Shown here: positions 1 to 6,747 of the stretch, in pieces
Position numbering within the stretch: position 1 is the first letter of the stretch
Layout: every line of letters starts with the position of its first letter
Assembly: GCA_964542435.1 (NCBI GenBank)
Contig: CAZIVE010000115.1
Coordinates: forward strand, 1-8,370
DNA: 8,370 bases
Source: CAZIVE01 sp964542435
GTDB taxonomy: Bacteria; Bacteroidota; Bacteroidia; Bacteroidales; Tannerellaceae
Direction: 5' to 3'
Notes under the pieces: model-generated
What the model saw: the letters and a program-made list of their open reading frames with translations, nothing else
The model's database searches: none
What the model was told of the DNA's origin: nothing
Translations under genes and position numbers: made by a program

Positions 1-885
1 CCCTTGGCACTTGCTGCTTTATTGATTGGTGGAATGAACGCTCAAGAAAAAACGATTAAATTATTTCCTGCCGGAGCTCCCGGAGAGAAGGCTCCTTTGG
101 TGGAGAAACATGATACTACCGGCTCGAAAGTCGGCGGCGAAAGTGTGCTCCGTATTTCCAATGTTTCCACGCCTACGATTACCATCTATGACGCGCCGGA
201 GGAATCTGCTACGGGCGCTGCCGTCATTGTCTGTCCGGGCGGAGCTTACAATATTCTGGCTTACGATCTCGAAGGTACCGAAATCTGCGAATGGCTCAAC
301 GATCTTGGCATTACGGCTGTCCTTCTGAAATATCGTGTGCCGCGTCGTGAAGGATTGGAAAAACACACGGCGCCGCTTCAGGATCTGCAACGTGCCATCA
401 GTTATGTGCGGGCTCATTCTGACGATCTCAATATCGATCCCGACCGAATCGGTGTGATGGGCTTTTCGGCTGGTGCCCATCTTTGCGCTATGGCCAGCAA
501 CAGTTATCAGACACATACCTATCCGAAAGTGGATCAATGCGACACGGCCAGTTGTCGTCCGAGTTTCTGCGTGCTCGTTTATCCGGCCTATCTTTCCGGC
601 GATAATTTCCAGCTTGCTCCCGAACTGAAGGTTTCGGCGCAAACGCCGCAGACCATGCTGATTCAGGCTGAAGGCGACAAGGATTTTATCAACAGCAGTC
701 TTTTCTATTTCTATGCTTTGAAGCAGGTCGGCGTTCCTGCCTGGATGCACATTTATCATGGTGGTGTTCATGGTTACGGACTGCGTGACACGGGCGACAA
801 TGTCAACGAATGGCCCGATCGTGTAGAAGATTGGTTCCGGGTGATCGGTGTTCTCGATGCGCTTTCTGACGATAGCAACGATTGA
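1..885 (+). CDS. Secreted alpha/beta-hydrolase, acetyl-esterase/BD-FAE-like (5' end outside window)
   Basis: The frame is open from the first base, so the true start lies upstream; the TTG at 4 is probably an internal Leu codon. Numbering from that codon, residues 1-13 are the end of a hydrophobic signal peptide (…GGMNA-QEK), so the mature enzyme is exported. The alpha/beta-hydrolase parts appear in order: oxyanion-hole Gly-Gly (CPGGAY, 77-82), nucleophile elbow GFSAG (153-157, Ser155), acid Asp225 in EGDKD, and His256 in GGVHGYG. The SCRPSF segment (183-188) followed by VLVYPAY resembles the Bacteroidetes esterases annotated as acetyl-xylan or feruloyl esterase, or as 'endo-1,4-beta-xylanase B'. 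Inferred role: removing acetyl or aryl esters from plant or host glycans in the periplasm or outside the cell. The substrate cannot be fixed from sequence. A GH2 glycosidase follows on the same strand but beyond a terminator. The fold and triad are clear; the ester specificity is not. Confidence 0.88.
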   Translation, partial: PLALAALLIGGMNAQEKTIKLFPAGAPGEKAPLVEKHDTTGSKVGGESVLRISNVSTPTITIYDAPEESATGAAVIVCPGGAYNILAYDLEGTEICEWLNDLGITAVLLKYRVPRREGLEKHTAPLQDLQRAISYVRAHSDDLNIDPDRIGVMGFSAGAHLCAMASNSYQTHTYPKVDQCDTASCRPSFCVLVYPAYLSGDNFQLAPELKVSAQTPQTMLIQAEGDKDFINSSLFYFYALKQVGVPAWMHIYHGGVHGYGLRDTGDNVNEWPDRVEDWFRVIGVLDALSDDSND

Positions 886-924
886 TTAGAAGATTCACGA
901 ATTTTATTTTACATATATATAATG

Positions 925-963
925 TATAGCTGCCGTCTTTCAGATGTGCAGCTATATTTTTTT
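925..963 (+). terminator. Intrinsic terminator of the esterase gene
   Basis: A perfect 9-bp stem, TATAGCTGC (925-933) with GCAGCTATA (948-956), encloses a 14-nt loop and is followed at once by seven T (957-963). It starts 40 bp after the esterase stop codon, which is the normal place for a rho-independent terminator. It separates the esterase transcript from the repeat region and the GH2 gene. Confidence 0.8.
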
Positions 964-1010
964 GGGGGAAAAATCAAAACGGGGAGTGAACGTGTGGAAA
1001 TACAATGTAA

Positions 1011-1217
1011 GATGATGCCGTCCTAAATTAGCGAGGCAACATTCGGGATATAAAATGTTGCCGTTCGAATTAGCGAGACAACATTCGGNNNNNNNNNNNN
1101 NNNNNNNNNNNNNNNNNNNNNNNNNNNNNNNNNNNNNNNNNNNNNNNNNNNNNNNNNNNNNNNNNNNNNNNNNNNNNNNNNNNNNNNNTAAAATGATGCC
1201 ACTCGATTTAGCGAGGC
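1011..1217. repeat. Array of ~42-bp hairpin-forming tandem repeats, interrupted by a gap
   Basis: Three copies or part copies share the core TTAGCGAG, at 1028-1035, 1070-1077 and 1208-1215. The first two are 42 bp apart, and the second copy runs into the N stretch. Each copy has inverted arms of the type AATGTTGCC and GGCAACATT around a 14-15 nt loop. Copy A pairs 1011-1019 with 1035-1043; copy B pairs 1054-1062 with 1077-1085, with one mismatch. The last copy keeps the left arm (AATGATGCC, 1192-1200) but diverges after GAGGC at 1217. Units are near-identical with no unique spacers, so this is not a CRISPR array. It lies in non-coding DNA between a terminator and the GH2 promoter. Function is unknown; possibilities are a REP-like transcript structure or a variable-number minisatellite. 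Confidence 0.75.
1089..1188. other. Assembly gap (100 N) inside the tandem repeat
   Basis: The run is exactly 100 N, the usual placeholder for an unknown distance. The repeat cores on either side (1070 and 1208) are 138 bp apart, which is not a multiple of 42. The written length is therefore probably not the real one, and the number of repeat units is unknown. Confidence 0.9.
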
Positions 1218-1340
1218 TTCTATACGTACAAAAGAGCTCCCGACTCATCTGTTTTACTGACTTATGTTTTTATCGGACAGTAATAGTTTGGAATAGTATT
1301 CGTATTTATTACGGCGAAACAAACAAAAGGTCTCTCTGTC

Positions 1341-1371
1341 TTTGTGCTTAGGAGGACTTCTCTTATCTTTA
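1341..1371 (+). promoter_or_regulatory. Candidate Bacteroidota promoter for the GH2 gene
   Basis: TTTG at 1341-1344 is followed after 19 bp by TATCTTTA at 1364-1371, close to the TAnnTTTG -7 consensus (final G replaced by A). Transcription would start near 1378. That leaves almost no leader before the ATG at 1382 and about 16 nt before the ATG at 1394, which favours the second start. The AGGAGG-like bases at 1350-1355 would then be upstream of the transcript and would not act as a ribosome-binding site. The rest of 1218-1340 shows nothing I can name. Confidence 0.5.
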
Positions 1372-1393
1372 CGGACAAATTATGCAAGACATT

Positions 1394-2874
1394 ATGAAAC
1401 GATATCCTAAAACAGCCATCCTTTTGCTGATGGCGGCTTTGCTTGTTGGTTCCTTTTCTCTCCAAGGAGAGGAAAAAGTTGCAATACCTTCTCCGGGTGC
1501 TAAGACATTGCTGCATTCCGGTTGGTTGGCCCGACGTGCCAATGAAGTGCTCGTCGATGGAAATACGCTGACGCTTTCTCCCATCAAGAAAGACGGCTGG
1601 ATGCCGGCTCGCGTTCCCGGTACCGTGCTTGGAACACTGCTTGACAATAAAGTCTATGAAGCTCCAGAATTCGGGCTGAACAACAATCTGATTCCTGATA
1701 TCTACCATACAGGCAACGATTTCTACACCTATTGGTTTGTCCGCGAGTTTGATGTTGCAAGCGTACCTTCGGACCGTATCGTGTGGCTCAACTTTCGAGG
1801 AATCAACTATAAAGCCGATATTTATCTCAATGGGAAAAGGGTGAATACGAAGACGCACGAAGGCATGTTCCTGCGCGAATCTTACGACATCACGCCCTAT
1901 CTCAAATCCAACGCGACAAATCGTCTGGCGGTGATCGTCTATCCTCCGACGTTTCCGGGTAATCCAAACGGCGGGCAAGGCGGCGACGGCGAGATTGCAC
2001 GCAACAACACCATGCAATATTCGCCCGGTTGGGATTGGATTCAGCCGATCCGCGACCGTAGCACCGGCATCTGGGACGAGGTTTCCATCACGACCACAGG
2101 CAATGTCCGCCTTCAGGCTCCTTATGTTGTGACGAAAGTTCCCGGAGTGCGTCAGCCTGAAGCTACGATGCAAAAGGATGCTTCCGTGAATGTTTCGGTA
2201 GAGGTCTCCAATGTTTCCAATCAGCCGCAGTCGGGAGTTCTCGTTTGCGAGACGAACGGTACGAAGTTGCAGCTTCCGGTTTCATTGAATGCTCGTGAAA
2301 CGAAGACGGTTTCTTTCAAACCCATAGCCATTAAGAATCCGAAACTGTGGTGGCCGAATGGAATAGGAGCACAGCCGCTTTACGATATGAACATAGCCTT
2401 CGAATCCGGACGCGAAGTGAGTGACAAAGCCGAGATTCGGTATGGCATTCGGGAAATAACCTCCGACAAAGATGCGAACAATGGCGGACGACGTTTCTTT
2501 GTAAACGGTCAGAAAGTCTATATTACAGGTGGAAACTATATCAATTCCGATTGGCTGCTGCGTCTTTCTCCGGAAAGATATCGCGACGAGGTTCGTTTCC
2601 ACGCCGAGATGAACGTGCGCATGATCCGTGTTTGGGGCGGTGCTTTGCTGGAGCGTCCGGAGTTCTACAATGCCTGTGATGAATATGGTATCCTCGTTTT
2701 CCAGGATCTTTGGGGAAGCGGCGACTGCAACGGCGCGTGGATCGATCCGATGAAAAAGGATTCCCGCGAACGTCGTTGGGAATATCCCGATGATCACGAA
2801 CTTTTCGTTACTTCCGTGGAAGATCAGGTCAAGATGATCCGCAATCATCCGAGTCTCTGTTTCTGGTGCGGCGC
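1394..2874 (+). CDS. Glycoside hydrolase family 2, exo-beta-glucosaminidase/beta-mannosidase type, N-terminal part
   Basis: Residue numbers count from the ATG at 1382; the ATG at 1394 (Met5) is preferred because it opens directly with a signal peptide (MKRYPKT, hydrophobic 11-26, likely cleaved near 29). The sugar-binding jelly-roll domain spans about 45-240, with VPGTVLGTLL (78-87), a WLNFRGINYKADIYLNG strand pair, and GWDWIQPIRDRSTGIWDEV (216-234), typical of the CsxA-like exo-beta-glucosaminidase and endo-beta-mannosidase branch. An Ig-like domain (about 245-355, LWWPNG at 322-327) follows. The catalytic TIM barrel begins near 360, with RVWGG at 416-420 and NHPSLCFWCG at 488-497. The next codon, GCN, must be Ala, and the gap then removes the expected Asn-Glu acid/base. 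The enzyme should release terminal glucosamine or mannose from oligosaccharides in the periplasm. Family assignment is firm; the sugar is not. The same gene probably resumes at 2975. Confidence 0.88.
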
Positions 2875-2974
2875 NNNNNNNNNNNNNNNNNNNNNNNNNN
2901 NNNNNNNNNNNNNNNNNNNNNNNNNNNNNNNNNNNNNNNNNNNNNNNNNNNNNNNNNNNNNNNNNNNNNNNNNN
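2875..2974. other. Assembly gap (100 N) inside the GH2 gene
   Basis: This is a second run of exactly 100 N. About 497 residues lie before it and 175 after. GH2 enzymes of this type are usually about 850-900 residues, so some 180-230 residues (0.5-0.7 kb) are missing, far more than 100 bases. The change of reading frame across the gap is therefore not evidence of a frameshift. Confidence 0.88.
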
Positions 2975-3504
2975 CTGATCACAATGGCGAGACGGTGATC
3001 GCCCGCATGTATAATTTGGACGGCAAAATAATCTGGGAAAAACAAATCAAGACGGATGCGAAGGCCAACACCGTGGAACCGCTTTTCGATGTTCCTGCAC
3101 CGGAAAATGTGGACGGCGTCTATTTCCTTAAACTGGCACTCTCTTCGGGAACGACCAACATCTATTGGTTGACAACGAAGACAAGAGATTACACCACGTT
3201 GTCGCGTCTCCCACAGTCTCAGTCGAAAATCACAGCCTCGCTGAAAGCCGATGAAAATGGCTTCACCGGAAAAGTAAACTTCGAAGCTGATGATCACGTT
3301 TCCTTCTTCAATCGTATCAAGGTGTTCGACAAGAATACGGGCGAACGTATTCTGCCTGTCCATTATTCCGACAATTATGTGACGCTGATGCCGGAAGATA
3401 AGCGTGAAATCACAATCGACATTACTACAAAGCTTCCGAAAGATCAGATTCTGATTGTATCGGAAAGCTGGACCGCCGATAGAAAGACTGTCACGATAGA
3501 GTAA
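2975..3504 (+). CDS. Glycoside hydrolase family 2, C-terminal part (Ig-like domain)
   Basis: The frame is open from the gap (first full codon GAT at 2977) to TAA at 3502-3504, giving 175 residues. The sequence is beta-rich with no enzyme motif. It contains one Ig-type strand set (ETVIARMYNLDGKIIWEK … VYFLKLAL) and then a second domain with FFNRIKVFDKNTGERILP and DNYVTLMPEDKREITI. That ending matches the C-terminal Ig-like domain of exo-beta-glucosaminidase/mannosidase GH2 enzymes, so I read it as the end of the protein that begins at 1394. The piece between, holding the acid/base and nucleophile glutamates, is absent. Alternatively the scaffolder joined two different GH2 genes; the matching subfamily at both ends argues against this. 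The stop is 82 bp before metF, and I see no convincing terminator between them. Confidence 0.8.
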
Positions 3505-3553
3505 TATAAGTGAGAACAATCGTAAGCGAGAAACGCCGTGTGATATTAAATCG

Positions 3554-3561
3554 TAACTTTG
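3554..3561 (+). promoter_or_regulatory. -7 promoter element upstream of metF
   Basis: TAACTTTG (3554-3561, followed by C) matches the Bacteroidota -7 consensus TAnnTTTG exactly and lies 25 bp before the metF ATG. No clear TTTG is present 19-21 bp upstream, so only the -7 half is convincing. An A-rich leader with GGAAAAGAG (3575-3583) sits just before the start codon and may help ribosome binding. Confidence 0.6.
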
Positions 3562-3586
3562 CAAAGAAAAAAAAGGAAAAGAGTAA

Positions 3587-4537
3587 ATGAGCGTAATAGA
3601 TCTGATCAAAGGAAGCAAAAGCACGGCCTTCTCGTTTGAGATTCTGCCGCCGATAAAGGGGAACAGCATTCAGAAGGTGTTTCATATCATAGACAAACTT
3701 CGTGAGTTCGATCCAAAATATATCAATATCACGTCGCATCACAGCGAGAATATCTATAAGACTTTACCTGACGGAACTTTTCAGAAGGTAAATGTGCGCA
3801 AGCGGCCGGGATCAGTAGCCATCGCATCGGCCATTCAGAACAAGTACGGTATTACAGCCGTGCCTCACATCATCTGCAAAGGTTTCACGAAGGATGAAAC
3901 GGAATATGCACTGATCGATCTTAACTTTTTGGGTGTATTCGATCTGCTCTTGCTCCGCGGCGATGTAAAGACCATCGATCCCGAGCTGGATCCCAAACTT
4001 TATCATGAACATGCCACGGATCTTCAGCAGCAGATTAACAACTTCAACGTCGGTATCGCACTCGACGGATCGCACTTCGAGCCCAACGAAACACCGTTCC
4101 GTTATGGCATGGCCTGCTATCCCGAGAAGCATGAAGAGGCGCCCAACATGGAATCGGATCTTCGGTATGCCAAGATGAAGGTGGACAATGGTGCCGATTA
4201 TCTGGTGACGCAGATGTTCTTCGACAATCAGAAGTACTACGATTTCGTAAAGCGGTGTCGTGCAATCGGTATCACCGTACCGATTATTCCAGGCATCAAA
4301 CCTGTCGTTTTCCAGAGTCAGCTCACCGTATTGCCGCGCGTGTTCCGCACAGATATTCCGGAACCTCTCGCCCAGGAATTGCGTAAATGCAAAGATGATA
4401 AAGAGGTTTGTGCTGTCGGCGTGGAATGGGGCATCAGCCAATGCAAGGATTTAATCGCACACGGCGTTCCCAGTATCCATTTCTATTCAATGATGGCCAG
4501 CGAAAGTATTTATCAGATCGCCAAAGCCATCTATTGA
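3587..4537 (+). CDS. metF: 5,10-methylenetetrahydrofolate reductase
   Basis: This cytosolic flavoenzyme reduces 5,10-methylene-THF to 5-methyl-THF, the methyl donor for methionine synthase. The 316 residues cover the whole MTHFR TIM barrel, slightly longer than the ~296-residue E. coli MetF. Visible landmarks are SFEILPP at 16-22, with Glu18 as the likely proton donor (Glu28 in E. coli); PHIICKG at 93-99; LLRGD at 122-126, with Asp126 equivalent to the FAD-tuning Asp120 of E. coli; the folate/FAD-site YPEKH at 178-182; GADYLVTQMFFD at 202-213; and PIIPGIKP at 232-239. The ATG at 3587 starts a normal MetF N-terminus and lies 25 bp after a -7 element. The gene appears single, with its own promoter; neither neighbour belongs to the pathway. 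No S-adenosylmethionine riboswitch is apparent in the 82-bp leader region. Confidence 0.96.
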   Translation: MSVIDLIKGSKSTAFSFEILPPIKGNSIQKVFHIIDKLREFDPKYINITSHHSENIYKTLPDGTFQKVNVRKRPGSVAIASAIQNKYGITAVPHIICKGFTKDETEYALIDLNFLGVFDLLLLRGDVKTIDPELDPKLYHEHATDLQQQINNFNVGIALDGSHFEPNETPFRYGMACYPEKHEEAPNMESDLRYAKMKVDNGADYLVTQMFFDNQKYYDFVKRCRAIGITVPIIPGIKPVVFQSQLTVLPRVFRTDIPEPLAQELRKCKDDKEVCAVGVEWGISQCKDLIAHGVPSIHFYSMMASESIYQIAKAIY

Positions 4538-4538
4538 C

Positions 4539-4565
4539 AAAGGCTTCGCATCTTTCTGTTTTTTT
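4539..4565 (+). terminator. Weak candidate terminator after metF
   Basis: AAAGG (4539-4543) can pair with TCTTT (4551-4555), including one G-U pair, around a 7-nt loop. After CTG come seven T at 4559-4565. The position right after the metF stop is good, but the stem is short and weak. Confidence 0.3.
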
Positions 4566-4642
4566 ATTAAATCACTGCTGTTAACAAAACTGTTTAAGCA
4601 GTCCGTTGAAAAGAGGTCGTAAAAAGTCCCCTTATTATAGGC

Positions 4643-4702
4643 TTGTCCTCCTTTTTTCTGCTAATCGTTTGGCAATCAGCAGTACTTTGTCCTCCTTTTT
4701 TC
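4643..4702. repeat. 16-bp direct repeat flanking an inverted repeat
   Basis: TTGTCCTCCTTTTTTC occurs identically at 4643-4658 and 4687-4702, 44 bp apart. Between the copies, CTGCTAAT (4658-4665) and ATCAGCAG (4675-4682) can pair with one mismatch. A related imperfect inverted repeat, ACTGCT/AGCAGT, lies at 4574-4602. On the minus strand the repeats read as purine-rich GAAAAAAGGAGGACAA. No gene is recognised here, and the role is unknown. Confidence 0.55.
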
Positions 4703-4712
4703 ATGCGTTTTA

Positions 4713-4744
4713 GTTGTCGGACTGTATGGATAGGAGTAATTTTG
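4713..4744 (+). promoter_or_regulatory. Candidate promoter in the metF–TPR intergenic region
   Basis: GTTG at 4713-4716 (consensus TTTG) is followed after 20 bp by TAATTTTG at 4737-4744, an exact match to TAnnTTTG. A transcript would begin near 4751, about 240 nt upstream of the TPR gene, and would meet the strong terminator at 4855-4890 first. Confidence 0.55.
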
Positions 4745-4750
4745 GCATAA

Positions 4751-4890
4751 CAAAGAAGGAGAAAGTAAGTATAACTTCTATTGTCATTTAAGCGCACAAA
4801 TAAATACAGCGTGTGATTAGATTGAGTTTTTTTATTAACCAAAGTTATGACGGCAATCCGCTTCCCAAACGAGGGAGGCGGATTTGTTTT
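4751..4890 (+). ncRNA. Candidate ~140-nt small RNA or attenuated leader
   Basis: This segment is bounded by a consensus promoter (4713-4744) and an intrinsic terminator (4855-4890). A hairpin lies at its expected 5' end: ACAAAGAAG (4750-4758) pairs with CTTCTATTGT (4775-4784) with one bulged base. There is no convincing coding frame inside. It resembles no riboswitch or housekeeping RNA that I recognise. It could be a free small RNA, or the leader of the TPR gene at 4990 with termination controlled in cis. The call is inference from the signal arrangement only. Confidence 0.35.
4855..4890 (+). terminator. Strong intrinsic terminator upstream of the TPR gene
   Basis: AATCCGCTTCCC (4855-4866) pairs with GGGAGGCGGATT (4873-4884), giving 12 bp with one G-U pair, around the 6-nt loop AAACGA. 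TGTTTTCT follows. The nearest gene upstream on this strand, metF, ended over 300 bp earlier, so the hairpin more likely serves a transcript started at about 4751 than metF itself. Confidence 0.8.
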
Positions 4891-4989
4891 CTCATTGGTA
4901 TTTAAAATTCTATCCTTTCACAATTCTTTAGTAAAATGGATCCCGTTATTATTTGTGTGTAAGCATTTTATTATTATTTTCGCAAGCGA

Positions 4990-6654
4990 ATGAGAAAGCT
5001 TTTGAACATAGTGTTTTTTTTCCTTTTCTGCCTTGTGTTGACTGGATGTGATACACATAGGGCTGAGAAGCGTTTAATTATACAAGGTGAGTTATTACAG
5101 GATTCCATGCCTGACAGTGCGCTCGTCGTACTCGGAAAGGTGAAGTTGCCGGAGGTGCTCAATGACTATTGGCTCGCTCGCTGGTGTCTTGCATACAGTA
5201 ATGCAGCCGATCGATTGTATGAAAAACTCCCGTTCCCTTTTCAGTTGTATCGTGCGGCAAAGTGGGCCAACAAATATGGCAACAGCTATCAAAAAGCACG
5301 TATCGGACTCTTTTACGGTCGATCCTTGGCTACTGCGAATTACAATAGCATAGCGGCACATGTCTATATTGCAACCCTCAGTCAAGCCATCACGGACAAG
5401 GAATATAATCAGGCCGGTTATATCTGTAGTTATTTTGCCAATCTTTATTTGAAAGATAATGATTATAAAAATGCCGGCATTAAATATGCAGACGCTGCAA
5501 AGTACTTCAGGTTGGCGAACAATATGGGCAGTTATTGCAATGCATTGAAAGATGTCGGTCACATGTATGCAGAGGTCGATTCATTTCAGAAAGCGCTTCG
5601 GCTGGTGGAAAGAGCAAAGGTCATTGCCGATAGCCTGAGAGATCCGGTCCGCATTCCTATTATGTATAATGCTTTGGCTAATATTTATACTCTGATGGGC
5701 AAAGATTCCATGGCAGAGGTTTATGTCCATAAAGGCATCTCTCTGGATTCATTGGATAAGGCCACGAACTATGTGCTTTTGGCGCATATTTTTCGGTCAC
5801 AGGGAAACATCGAAGGAGCTGAAGCCGCCTTGAAGCATGCAGAGCATTTGAGGATGTTGAATCCTCATACGCCTTTGAGTATTATGGAGGAAAAGTATCT
5901 TATCGCAGAACAAAAGGGCGATTATAAAGATGCTTTCGAGAAAATGAAACAATATGATGCGATGCTCGACTCCATAAGAAAAGTCGAAAACCGCACGAAT
6001 ATCATGGAGACTGAGAAGCGGTACGACAATACGACGCTAGCTGCAGAGAATGCACATCTGAAATCTCAGACACTCGTTTGGATGAATATCGGAACTGCAT
6101 CGGCGTTTCTCTGTATTCTCACATTGATGATTTATCATATCAGTATCCGGCGAAAGAAGCAGCAGATTCTGGAGAAAGAGAATCTTTATCTTCGTCTTTC
6201 AGAAGATCTGCGTAGTAAACAGAATGAACTGGAAAGTCTCAGAGTCTCTCACAGCAAACTGACTGATCCGCTTCGCAAAGAGATCGATGATCTGCACACC
6301 AAGATGTTTCTTTCGACGCCGATCTATTCTAAAATCAAGAAACTGTCTAAGCCTGTCTTTGGCAGTTCCTGTATCCTGACTGAGAAGGATTGGAGAGATA
6401 TCCATTCGACGATTGACAAGATTTACCCCGACTTTTTCAATAATCTGACGAATGCTTCCTCGGATCTTACAGAGCGTGAAATAGATTTCTGCTATCTGCA
6501 ATTCTTCAACCTCAAGATCAAGGAGGAATCTCTTCTTCTCGACATCTCTACGGAAGGAGTGAAAAAGCTTCGTGCCCGAATACGCCAGCATTTCGGGATC
6601 GTAGGAGAAAATCAGGATTTGCACACCTTCTTTCTGTCATTGTCCTCCATTTAA
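4990..6654 (+). CDS. TPR lipoprotein with internal membrane segment and C-terminal LuxR-like HTH (putative membrane-tethered regulator)
   Basis: The protein has 554 residues. Residues 1-20 form a lipoprotein signal ending in LVLTGC, so Cys20 is probably lipidated. Residues 25-335 are helical and contain degenerate tetratricopeptide repeats, for example around 138-175, 180-215, 223-253, 258-290 and 300-332. A single hydrophobic segment at 362-386 (IGTASAFLCILTLMIYHISI) is followed by the basic RRKKQQ and a heptad-like coiled coil (387-440). The C-terminus has LTEREIDFCYLQFFNLKIKE (493-512) and then STEGVKKLRARIRQHFGI (520-537), the layout of a LuxR/GerE helix-turn-helix. Predicted topology: periplasmic TPR sensor held in the inner membrane, DNA-binding end in the cytoplasm. 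Proteins of this plan are common and mostly uncharacterised in Bacteroidales. The ligand and target genes are unknown; the barrel protein downstream is a plausible target or partner only by position. The start is set by the signal peptide. No good promoter lies directly upstream; TATTATTTG at 4947-4955 is one base off the consensus spacing. Confidence 0.8.
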   Translation: MRKLLNIVFFFLFCLVLTGCDTHRAEKRLIIQGELLQDSMPDSALVVLGKVKLPEVLNDYWLARWCLAYSNAADRLYEKLPFPFQLYRAAKWANKYGNSYQKARIGLFYGRSLATANYNSIAAHVYIATLSQAITDKEYNQAGYICSYFANLYLKDNDYKNAGIKYADAAKYFRLANNMGSYCNALKDVGHMYAEVDSFQKALRLVERAKVIADSLRDPVRIPIMYNALANIYTLMGKDSMAEVYVHKGISLDSLDKATNYVLLAHIFRSQGNIEGAEAALKHAEHLRMLNPHTPLSIMEEKYLIAEQKGDYKDAFEKMKQYDAMLDSIRKVENRTNIMETEKRYDNTTLAAENAHLKSQTLVWMNIGTASAFLCILTLMIYHISIRRKKQQILEKENLYLRLSEDLRSKQNELESLRVSHSKLTDPLRKEIDDLHTKMFLSTPIYSKIKKLSKPVFGSSCILTEKDWRDIHSTIDKIYPDFFNNLTNASSDLTEREIDFCYLQFFNLKIKEESLLLDISTEGVKKLRARIRQHFGIVGENQDLHTFFLSLSSI

Positions 6655-6709
6655 TCCGTAATGGTCTGTCAACCAATAGTTGTCTGTACTCCTTTTTGAT
6701 TGTAAATCT

Positions 6710-6741
6710 TTTGCGGTGGCTGATGCATCACTGTAACTTTG
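6710..6741 (+). promoter_or_regulatory. Consensus Bacteroidota promoter downstream of the TPR gene
   Basis: TTTG at 6710-6713, a 20-bp spacer and TAACTTTG at 6734-6741 match both halves of the consensus exactly. This is the best promoter in the window. Transcription would begin near 6748, some 360 nt before the next start codon at 7106. Confidence 0.7.
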
Positions 6742-6747
6742 TAACCG

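Noticed and set aside
61..771. Long minus-strand frame opposite the esterase, and similar ones opposite GH2, metF and the TPR gene
   Set aside because: These lie wholly opposite genes with clear family motifs and have no recognisable domains themselves.
1011..1217. CRISPR array
   Set aside because: The units are contiguous and near-identical over the full 42 bp, with no unique spacers, and no cas genes are present.
1055..1351. Open frames through the repeat array on both strands
   Set aside because: The 42-bp unit is a multiple of three, so frames stay open automatically, and the N run adds untestable codons. There is no start context or protein family behind them.
4594..4842. Minus-strand frame of 82 codons downstream of metF
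   Set aside because: It starts at TTG in A/T-rich DNA, runs across the direct repeats and resembles no protein. The composition looks non-coding.
4847..4993. 48-codon frame ending in an ATGA overlap with the TPR gene
   Set aside because: It reads straight through the strong terminator hairpin, and its sequence follows the local base composition. The ATGA overlap is probably chance.
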